Of a stretch of DNA of 11,940 nucleotides, positions 5,553-11,800 are shown piece after piece. The notes beneath the pieces are model-generated. The model saw only the letters and a list, made by a program, of their open reading frames with translations, was not told the DNA's origin and searched no databases. The stretch comes from Anaerolineaceae bacterium UBA3924 (GTDB taxonomy: Bacteria; Chloroflexota; Anaerolineae; Anaerolineales; Anaerolineaceae), in assembly GCA_002385985.1 (NCBI GenBank), contig DGEO01000011.1, positions 2,701 through 14,640 of the forward strand. Direction: 5' to 3'. Made by a program: the position numbers and the translations under genes. Position 1 is the first letter of the stretch; every line of letters starts with the position of its first letter.

Positions 5553-6474
5553 GTTCTTCTCCTCGCTCCGCCGGCGGGGCGGCGGGCAAACCGGCCTCCG
5601 CGGCCGGGTGGGGCTGGCGCTGGGCCAGCAGGATGGCCGCCAGGATCAGCAGGCAGCCGATCAGCTGGGGCGGGGTCAGGTTTTCAGACAGGAAGAGCCA
5701 GCCGAACAGCGCGGCGAAGACCGCTTCCAGGCTGAGGATGAGGGCCGCGTCGGAAGGCGGGGCGTGGCGCTGGCCGAGCATCTGCAGCGTGTAGCCGACG
5801 CCGACCGAGAACACGCCGGTGTAGATCACCGTCCAGGCGGCGCCGGGCAGCAGGGCCAGGCTGGTCTGCTCGAAGATCAGCCCGGCGATCAGGTTCAGGG
5901 CGGCGTTGACCAGGTACTGGGCGATGGAGAAATGCAGCGGGTGGGCCAGGCGGGCCATGCGCCCGACCAGAATTACGTGCAGCGCCCAGAGGAACGCGCC
6001 CAGCAGCTCGTACAGATCGCCGATGACCAGGCGCATCACCCCGCCGGTGGAGAGCAGGAAGATGCCCGCGGCGGCCAGCAGCGCGGCGATCCAGGCGGCA
6101 GCCGGCAGCTTCGCGCCCATCAGCCGCACCATCAGGATGGGCACGATGACCACGTACAGCCCGGTGATGAACCCGGCGTTGCCCGCGGTGGTGGTCAGCA
6201 AACCGGCCTGCTGCAGCCCGCCGGCGGAAAAGAGCAGAACGCCGCCCAGCACCGCCCAGGGCCAGTGACTGGCCTGCAGCTGCAGTCGAAAGCGGATCAG
6301 CGGAAGCAGCAGGGCCGCCCCCAGGGCGAAGCGCAGCCCGTTGAACAGAAAAACGCCCAGGCTGGCGGCGGCCAGGCGCTGGACGACAAAGGCGCTGCCC
6401 CACACCGCGGCGGTGACCAGCAGGGCCAGGTCTGCCTGCAGGCGCAGGCTCCGGGGGGAACGAATCAACGACAA
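5545..6474 (-). CDS. DMT-superfamily (EamA) transporter
   Basis: A 309-aa integral membrane protein with about ten hydrophobic segments arranged as two EamA repeats (about 14-143 and 155-286), as in drug/metabolite transporters that export amino acids or other small metabolites. Hallmarks are WGSAFV in helix 1 (25-30), NGLRFALGA (45-53), the short loop ending each half, and SLEAVFAALFGWLFLSE (248-264) in the second repeat. The C-terminus is a polar tail. The start assigned is a TTG at 6474 because GGAG (6483-6486) lies 8 nt upstream and the protein then begins just before helix 1. Longer reading from 6642 would run through the terminator at 6539-6570 and into the YtxH-like gene and is rejected. 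TACAAT at 6502-6507 is a possible -10. The gene is first in a unit with the methyltransferase (8-bp overlap) and perhaps the GT2. The substrate is unknown. Confidence 0.9.
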   Translation of the reverse strand: MSLIRSPRSLRLQADLALLVTAAVWGSAFVVQRLAAASLGVFLFNGLRFALGAALLLPLIRFRLQLQASHWPWAVLGGVLLFSAGGLQQAGLLTTTAGNAGFITGLYVVIVPILMVRLMGAKLPAAAWIAALLAAAGIFLLSTGGVMRLVIGDLYELLGAFLWALHVILVGRMARLAHPLHFSIAQYLVNAALNLIAGLIFEQTSLALLPGAAWTVIYTGVFSVGVGYTLQMLGQRHAPPSDAALILSLEAVFAALFGWLFLSENLTPPQLIGCLLILAAILLAQRQPHPAAEAGLPAAPPAERGEEHA

Positions 6475-6538
6475 GAGGGCTTCTCCGTAACAGCTGCCTG
6501 TATTGTAACCCCACCGGCCCTTCCCCGCGCGGAAGATT

Positions 6539-6570
6539 AAAAAAAACAGCAGATGAAAATCCATCTGCTG
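6539..6570 (-). terminator. Intrinsic terminator of the YtxH-like gene
   Basis: On the minus strand, CAGCAGATG (6562-6570) and CATCTGCTG (6547-6555) form a perfect 9-bp stem with a 6-nt loop followed by eight T (6539-6546). It lies 28 nt past the stop at 6599 and separates this gene from the transporter. Confidence 0.95.
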
Positions 6571-6598
6571 CTCGTTTCTGACAGGGGTAATTACAGAG

Positions 6599-6928
6599 CT
6601 AAATGCCGCCGCCCGATTCGGCGATATCACTGATATCCTCACCGGCCTGGCGCAGGCTCTGCCTGCCTTCGCGCAGAAGGCTCTTGCCCTGCTCCTGAAT
6701 GGTGGAAATGCGGCCGCGGGCCTGCTCGGCCACGGTCTTGGCCTGCTGGCGGGCCGTTTCCGCGGTGTCCGCGGCCCGTTCGCGCAGGTGAATGCTCTTC
6801 TCTTGAATCAACCCGCGGGTTTCCTCACCGGACTGCGGGGCCATCAACAGGGCGATGGCAGCGCCGGTGACCATTCCCAGGATAAATCCGCCGACCCAGG
6901 TACCGAAATCCGATCCACGTTCTTCCAT
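6599..6928 (-). CDS. YtxH-like small membrane-anchored stress protein
   Basis: A 109-aa protein with one N-terminal membrane segment (about 10-29, WVGGFILGMVTGAAIALLMA) followed directly by APQSGEETR (30-38). This matches the hallmark A-P-x-S-G-x-E-x-R of YtxH-domain proteins. The rest (about 40-103) is a long, charged, Ala/Gln/Glu/Arg-rich amphipathic helix or coiled coil, reminiscent of apolipoprotein- or LEA-like helices. YtxH relatives are general-stress proteins of unknown mechanism. The ATG at 6928 has AGGAGG about 5 nt upstream. The gene is monocistronic, with its own promoter (6971-6999) and a strong terminator (6539-6570). Its promoter carries the same palindromic element as the CsbD/GlsB unit, which supports a shared stress regulon (inference). 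Confidence 0.87.
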   Translation of the reverse strand: MEERGSDFGTWVGGFILGMVTGAAIALLMAPQSGEETRGLIQEKSIHLRERAADTAETARQQAKTVAEQARGRISTIQEQGKSLLREGRQSLRQAGEDISDIAESGGGI

Positions 6929-6970
6929 ATGATCCTCCTCGCATCACTTGTTCTGGTCAGGTCATTCTCC

Positions 6971-6999
6971 AGTCTAGCCGAAAAGGGGGGATCCGGCAA
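6971..6999 (-). promoter_or_regulatory. Sigma70-like promoter for the YtxH-like gene
   Basis: On the minus strand, -35 TTGCCG (6994-6999) and -10 TAGACT (6971-6976) with 17-nt spacing. The predicted start is near 6964, about 36 nt before the ATG at 6928. Spacing and upstream palindrome match the CsbD promoter. Confidence 0.6.
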
Positions 7000-7021
7000 T
7001 GGGGAGTCTTCCTCTCGAGGT

Positions 7022-7035
7022 TAGGGATTTCCCTG
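7022..7035. promoter_or_regulatory. Second copy of the TAGGGAT-TTCCCT palindromic site
   Basis: TAGGGATTTCCCTG matches the core of the 1515-1530 palindrome at 12 of 14 positions. It is centred about 64.5 nt upstream of the predicted YtxH start, against about 65.5 nt for CsbD. Flanking CTCTCGA (7012-7018) and TCGAGAG (7036-7042) add an outer inverted repeat. It also lies about 43 nt upstream of the -35 of the divergent RRM promoter, so it could serve both. Confidence 0.6.
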
Positions 7036-7070
7036 TCGAGAGAAAATGGTCAATTGGAGCAAGGAGGTTC

Positions 7071-7099
7071 TTTACATTTGCTCGAGAAAATGATAAGAT
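7071..7099 (+). promoter_or_regulatory. Sigma70-like promoter for the RRM gene
   Basis: -35 TTTACA (7071-7076) and -10 TAAGAT (7094-7099) with 17-nt spacing. The predicted start is near 7106, giving a leader of about 222 nt before the ATG at 7328. Confidence 0.65.
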
Positions 7100-7117
7100 G
7101 TTTTCGAACAGCGGCCG

Positions 7118-7176
7118 CCCTGTCGAGAATTGCGGCATTATCCGGCAGGCCACCGATCAGCCGGATAACGACAGGG
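7118..7176 (+). promoter_or_regulatory. Large two-tier hairpin in the RRM gene leader
   Basis: Outer arms CCCTGTCG (7118-7125) and CGACAGGG (7169-7176) form 8 bp. Inner arms TTATCCGGC (7138-7146) and GCCGGATAA (7160-7168) form 9 bp with a 13-nt loop. The 3' arms are contiguous, so the two stems can stack, with a 12-nt bulge on the 5' side. Seventeen perfect pairs in 59 nt is well beyond casual complementarity. It does not match a riboswitch known to me. Confidence 0.6.
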
Positions 7177-7206
7177 TAAATGTTCAGTTTGATGGTCATT
7201 CCGCGA

Positions 7207-7284
7207 TTAGGAAATGTCTGTCTGTCCGTGACTTCCTAAGCGAGCCGTCGGCCGCCGCGCCCGCTGAGGGAAGTTTCTTTTTTT
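7207..7284 (+). promoter_or_regulatory. Candidate transcription attenuator with alternative stems in the RRM leader
   Basis: TTAGGAA (7207-7213) can pair with TTCCTAA (7233-7239). The same 3' segment, as CTTCCT..AGCG (7232-7242), can instead pair with CGCT..GGGAAG (7262-7273): a 6-bp stem including one G-T pair plus a 4-bp stem across a small internal loop. That second stem runs directly into TTTCTTTTTTT (7274-7284). The stems are mutually exclusive, the usual layout of an antiterminator and an intrinsic terminator. The ATG lies 43 nt beyond the T-tract. Judged by eye only. Confidence 0.45.
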
Positions 7285-7327
7285 CTTATGCCGTTTGTTG
7301 TCAGGAAAGATTTCAGAAGAGGATTAC

Positions 7328-7642
7328 ATGAACATCTATGTAGGAAATTTGTCGTACAAGACAAGCGAAGATGAGCTCCGGCAGGCTTTTTCTGCGTACG
7401 GACAGGTAGATTCTGTGGCCATCATCAAAGACAAGACCACCGGTTTGCCGCGTGGTTTCTCCTTTGTCGAAATGCCCAATCCCCAGGAGGCAGAAGCCGC
7501 AATCAATGCCATGAATGGGAAGATGTTCGGGGGCCGCACCCTGAAGGTCAATGAAGCTCGCCCGCGCGAAGACGGTGGCCGGCGCGACAATCGGGGCGGC
7601 GGGTTCAATCGGCGCGACGGCGGCGGTTACCGCTCTTACTAA
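7328..7642 (+). CDS. Single-RRM RNA-binding protein with Gly/Arg-rich tail
   Basis: A 104-aa protein with one RNA-recognition motif: RNP2 IYVGNL (3-8), RNP1 RGFSFVEM (42-49) and the final strand GGRTLKVNEARP (68-79). A Gly/Arg/Asp-rich disordered tail follows (80-104, GGRRDNRGGGFNRRDGGGY). This is the arrangement of cyanobacterial Rbp and other bacterial glycine-rich RNA-binding proteins, which in several species are cold-induced and thought to act as RNA chaperones. F44 and F46 of RNP1 and Y4 of RNP2 supply the aromatic RNA-stacking positions. The ATG at 7328 has AGAGGA 4 nt upstream; the in-frame ATG at 7295 would only add leader-encoded residues. It is monocistronic with a ~222-nt structured leader and a strong terminator. 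Autoregulation through the leader is plausible but unproven. Confidence 0.95.
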   Translation: MNIYVGNLSYKTSEDELRQAFSAYGQVDSVAIIKDKTTGLPRGFSFVEMPNPQEAEAAINAMNGKMFGGRTLKVNEARPREDGGRRDNRGGGFNRRDGGGYRSY

Positions 7643-7661
7643 ATCTGGCGCTTCGCCCACG

Positions 7662-7702
7662 AAGCCGGAGGTTGGATCCAGCGGATCCCCTCCGGTTTTT
7701 TT
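7662..7702 (+). terminator. Strong intrinsic terminator of the RRM gene
   Basis: CCGGAGG (7665-7671) and CCTCCGG (7689-7695) form a 7-bp stem enclosing a second stem GGATCC-agc-GGATCC (7674-7688), followed by seven T (7696-7702). It starts about 20 nt after the stop at 7642. Confidence 0.95.
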
Positions 7703-7743
7703 ATTTCTGCGCCCGGACCTGCGGCACGCGGGGCCATTTCCTC

Positions 7744-7749
7744 TATAAT
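7744..7749 (+). promoter_or_regulatory. Possible -10 (TATAAT) of the alpha/beta hydrolase gene
   Basis: A perfect TATAAT 23 nt before the ATG at 7773 and just upstream of GGGAGG (7761-7766). The position 17 nt upstream reads GCGGCA, a poor -35. The leader would be about 17 nt. Confidence 0.4.
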
Positions 7750-7772
7750 CTACACACAGAGGGAGGTGTGAT

Positions 7773-8774
7773 ATGGCTAGAAGACGCAGGTTTTACCGCA
7801 GGCAGCAGCGGCGCCCGTCGCTGACCACCGGGATCGGCACCCTGGCCGGCACGCTGGCTACCCTGGCCGGGGGCTGGCTGATTTATTCCGCGGCGGTGAT
7901 CGATCACCAGATGCCGCTGCCCAAAGCCGTGCAGGCGGACCGGGAGATGATGTTTTCCGACAGCGCCGGGCGGTTGAGCTACTACGCCGACCGCTCCGGG
8001 TCGGGCCGGCCGGTTGTGCTCATCCACAGCATCAACGCCGCCGCCAGCGCCTATGAGATGAGTCCCCTGTTCAACCACTACCGCGGGAAGCGGCCGGTCT
8101 ACGCGCTGGACCTGCCCGGCTACGGCTTCTCGGAGCGCTCGCCGCGGGTCTATTCGCCTGAGCTGTTCACCGCCGCTATCCTCGATTTCCTCAGCGACCA
8201 GGTGCGCACCGAGGCGGACGTGGTGGCCCTGTCGCTCTCGTCGGAGTTCGCCGCCCGCGCCGCGGTGGAACGGCCGGACCTGTTCCACTCGCTGACCATG
8301 ATCTCGCCCACCGGCATGAGCATGAAGGAGAAAACCGGCGGCTCCTCTTCCGCCTATCAGGCGCTCAGCTTCCCGCTCTGGGGGCAGGGTATCTACGACG
8401 GCCTGGTGACCGAGACCTCCATCCGCGCCTTCCTGCAGCGCAGCTTCACCGGCCCGGTCCCCAACGAGATGGTGCAGTACGCCTATGCCACCAGCCACCA
8501 GCCGGGGGCGCGCAACGCGCCGTTCCACTTCCTGTCGGGGCTGCTGTTCACCCCGCAGGTGTACGAGCAGTATTACCTGCGGCTGAGCGTGCCCACCCTG
8601 GTACTGTACGACCGCGACGGGTTCACCAGCTTTGAGTGGCTGCCCCGGCTGGTTCAGGTGAACCCGCAGGTGCAGGCGGTGCGCATCGTCAACACGCTGG
8701 GCCTGCCGCACTGGGAAAAGCTGGAGGAAACCGCGGCTGCGCTGGAGCGCCACTGGGAGGCGGTTCAGGTCTAG
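7773..8774 (+). CDS. Membrane-anchored alpha/beta-hydrolase fold protein with atypical nucleophile elbow
   Basis: A 333-aa protein starting with a very basic segment (RRRRFYRRQQRR, 3-14) and one hydrophobic segment (about 20-43), so it is probably a membrane-anchored protein whose orientation is unclear. The alpha/beta-hydrolase fold covers about 66-330: oxyanion-hole region VVLIHSINAAA (81-91), YALDLPGYGFSERS (110-123), nucleophile elbow VVALSLSSEFAA (150-161), acid region TLVLYDRDGF (275-284, D280 or D282) and histidine loop GLPHWEKLEE (310-319, H313). The elbow reads A-L-S154-L-S rather than G-x-S-x-G. The serine, acid and histidine are all present, so activity is likely but not certain. 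The ATG at 7773 has GGGAGG at 6-nt spacing. It is flanked upstream by the RRM terminator and downstream by a convergent hairpin, so it stands alone. The substrate is unknown. Confidence 0.88.
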   Translation: MARRRRFYRRQQRRPSLTTGIGTLAGTLATLAGGWLIYSAAVIDHQMPLPKAVQADREMMFSDSAGRLSYYADRSGSGRPVVLIHSINAAASAYEMSPLFNHYRGKRPVYALDLPGYGFSERSPRVYSPELFTAAILDFLSDQVRTEADVVALSLSSEFAARAAVERPDLFHSLTMISPTGMSMKEKTGGSSSAYQALSFPLWGQGIYDGLVTETSIRAFLQRSFTGPVPNEMVQYAYATSHQPGARNAPFHFLSGLLFTPQVYEQYYLRLSVPTLVLYDRDGFTSFEWLPRLVQVNPQVQAVRIVNTLGLPHWEKLEETAAALERHWEAVQV

Positions 8775-8777
8775 GTT

Positions 8778-8799
8778 TGCCGCGGGGCGCGCCGCGGCA
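8778..8799. terminator. GC-rich hairpin between convergent genes
   Basis: TGCCGCGG (8778-8785) and CCGCGGCA (8792-8799) form a perfect 8-bp stem with a 6-nt loop, filling most of the 28 nt between the convergent stops (8774 and 8803). No T-tract on either side, so it would be a factor-assisted or weak bidirectional terminator at best. Confidence 0.5.
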
Positions 8800-8802
8800 C
8801 GC

Positions 8803-11800
8803 TCACTCCACGGCTTCGGCCAGGGCCAGGCGGACCTCATCCAGCCAGTCCTGCAGCGTGCCTGCACCCGGAGGCGGGGGGACCGTCTCGTCAGGCGGCA
8901 GGGCGTCGCGGGCCTGCCCGGCCAGCCGTTCGATCAGCCGGCGCAGGCCGGCGGCGGTCTCATGCCGGGCCTGTGCGGCCTGCAGGTAGCGCAGCGCGGC
9001 GGCCGGCTGGCCCTCGCGCAGGCAGGTTTCACCCAGGCCGGCCAGCAGCAGCGGAGCTGAGAGCGGGATCAGGGTTTCGTTCGGCCCGCTGAGCGTCTCC
9101 AGCAGGCGGCGCAGGTGTACCCGGGCGGCGGCCGCCTGGCCCTCGGCCAGCGCCAGCCGGCACATGCCGTAGGTCACCCGGGCGGTGCCCCAGTGGAAAT
9201 TGAGCTTCGAGCTGCGCTCGAGGGACCAGAGGAAATGGTCGCGCGCCTGTTCCAGCTGGCCGGTTTCCAGGCAGGCGAAACCCAGGTTTTCGTGGCTGAC
9301 GGCCAGGTTGAAGATGTTGCCCACTTCTTCACGCAGGGCGAAACCCCGCTCGAACAGCTCGCGGGCCTGGTCTACGTCGCCCTGATCCAGGGCCACCAGC
9401 CCCAGGTTGTCATAGGACCCGGCCACACCCAGCAGGTCCTTGATCTCGCGGCTGATTTCCATGCTCTCTTCATGCAGCCGGCGGGATTCGTCGAAGTCGC
9501 CGATCAGGCGGGCGGCGTAGCCGGTGTAATCCAGACTGAGCGAGATGCCCCAGCGGTAGTTGATCTCGCGGCTGATCTCCAGCCCCTCCAGGAAGCGCTG
9601 CCTGGCCAGGAGATAATCGCCGCGCATCTGCGCCGCCATGCCGATCAGGTTCAGCGCTTCCACCAGGATCTGGCGGTTACCCACCTCGCGGGCCGTGCGG
9701 GCAGCCTCCTGGGCATAATGGGAGTTGAAGACATCGTCCCGCAGGATGCTGAGCGCCAGGTAGCAGATGGACAGCGTCCACAGATCGCCCCGCTCGCTCA
9801 GCCGGCGGGCGATGTCATCCAGCTCGGCGTTCACCAGGCGGTGCTCCTCCTCGTCGATCAGGGCGTAGGCGATCTCGTAGTCCATGAGCGTCCGCTCTTC
9901 GAGGGCTTCCTCCCGGTCCAGCAGGCGGCGGGCCAGGGTCATCTGGGCCAGCGCCCGGTTGTTCTGGTACAGGTTGAAGAGCAGCGCGCCGTGGCGGATG
10001 AGCAGGCGGGCCAGGGCCAATCGCCGGGGAGGGGGCAGTCCCTCATAATCCCCGTCCGGCGGAGAGCAGATCTCCAGCGCGGCGTTCAGCAGGGCTTCGC
10101 CTTCGACCGTCCAGCCCTGAACCGAGTAGAACAGGTACAGGCTGTTGAGCATCCGGTCGACGGCCTCCCAGTCGCGGTGCTGGAGGGCGCGCACAGCGGC
10201 CAGGCGCACGTTTTCCAGATTGGCCTCGATTTCGTCCAGGGCTTCCTTCTGGCGCGGGCTTTTGAGCAGCGGCTCGCAGCGGGCCATCAGCTCCTGGTAG
10301 TACTCGCCGTGGCGGCGCAGGGTCTCCTGCTCGGCGGCCGGGTCCTGGCGCAGCTTCTCCTCGCCGTACTGGCGCAGCAGTTCGTGAATTTCAAATCGCC
10401 GCCGGGCGTTCAGGCGTAAAAAGGAGCGGTCGACCAGGCCGGAGAGGGTCTCCAGGCTGGCGCCGGCGGCGTGTACGGCGGCCGGGCGGTCAAACCCGCT
10501 GCGGAAGACCGACAGCCGGGGGAAGAGGGCCTGCTCGGCGGGAGGCAGCAGGTCCCAGGAGTGGTGGAACACGGCCCGCAGGCTGCGGTGACCGGGGTCG
10601 GTGTCGCGCAGGCGGCTGGTGAGCGCGCCGATGTCTTGCTTCAGCTCGGCGGCGATCTCGGCCGCGGTGAGGATGTGCGCCCAGGAGGAAGCCAGCTCGA
10701 TGGCCAGCGGCATGCCCTCCACCAGGCGGCAGATGTGCGCGATGTGGGCCTTCTCCTCCTCGGCCGGCCGGTAGGCGGGGTTGGCCCGGCGTGCGCTCTG
10801 CACGAACAGCTGGTAGGAGCTGAACTGGTCCAGCTCCATCTGGTCTTCGCCGGGGAAGCCCAGCCCGCTCACCTCGAAGACGGTTTCGCTGGCCAGGTTG
10901 AGCCGCTCGCGCGAGGTGACCAGCATCTTCAGGCTGGGGGCGCCGAGCAGGAACTCCACCAGCAGTACGGCGCTGCCGATCAGGTGCTCGAAGTTATCCC
11001 AGATGAGCAGCACCTTTTTTTCGGCCAGGTAGCGGATCATCTGGTCGAGCGGGTCGGCCTGGTCGAGCAGGTTGACGCGCAGGATGCTGGCCAGGGCCGG
11101 CAGCAGGGAGCGTTCCGAGTTGAGCGGCGCCAGAGGGATGAACACCACCCCGTCGGGGAAGCGCTCGCGGGCCTGCTCGCCCACCTGGATGGCCAGGCGG
11201 GTCTTGCCGATGCCGCCCGGCCCGACCAGGGTGATCAACGAGTGCTCGTCCTGCGCCAGCAGCGCGGTCAGGTCCTCCAGCTCGCGCTTCCGGCCGACAA
11301 AGGGCGTGGTCTGCACCGGCAGGCCGCTGCCCGGGATGGCGCGGCCCTTTTCCACGGGAGCGGAGACCCGCGGGGCGGCTTCGGCCCGCCCCGCGGCAGG
11401 GGCCTGGCTTGGGGCGACGGCCCCCTGGCGGATCTGCCCGGCCAGCGCGGCGATCTCTGGGCCGGGTTCGGCCTCCATTTCGGCCTGCAGCAGGGCGGTG
11501 AAGTCCTCATACTGGCGCAGCGCGGCCTGGCGCTGGCCGGCCCGGGCCAGCAGGCGCATCAGCGCGGAGCGGGCGTTCTCGTCCAGCCGGTCGAGAGAAA
11601 CCCAACGGCGGGCGTGTTCCAGGGCCTGCTCGAGCGCGCCGCGGCCGGCGTAGATGGCGGCCAGGCGCTGGAAGATCAGCGCGGCGTCCTGGCGCAGCTG
11701 CTGGGCCTGCAGATACTGCCAGTCGTCAAAATCGGGGCTGTCAGGCAGGGAAAAGCCAGCCAGCAGGTCTCCGCGGTACAGGGCGGCGGCCTCCTCCAGG

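Larger units (their letters stand above)
6929..7327. other. 399-nt divergent regulatory region between the YtxH-like and RRM genes
   Basis: No gene. It holds a minus-strand promoter (6971-6999), a palindromic site (7022-7035), a plus-strand promoter (7071-7099) and a ~222-nt structured leader for the RRM gene. TCGAGA occurs at 7036, 7082 and 7123 on the plus strand and at 7013-7018 on the minus strand. Confidence 0.7.

Noticed and set aside
4641..5735. Long plus-strand open frame opposite the methyltransferase
   Set aside because: Translation is low-complexity (Q/G/V/A-rich) and antisense to a gene with clear SAM motifs. It is a by-product of high-GC codon use.
7743..8867. Minus-strand frame opposite the alpha/beta hydrolase
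   Set aside because: Antisense shadow with R/H/G/Q bias. The hydrolase strand has fold motifs and a good ribosome-binding site.
9438..9580. Near-identical DNA segments (GATCTCGCGGCTGAT) about 120 nt apart
   Set aside because: They encode the repeated EISREI segment of adjacent TPR units, so this is protein-level repetition and not a DNA element.
9115..10419. Long plus-strand open frame opposite the BTAD/TPR gene
   Set aside because: Antisense shadow of the TPR coding region with no recognisable domain and a biased Q/V/H/G composition.
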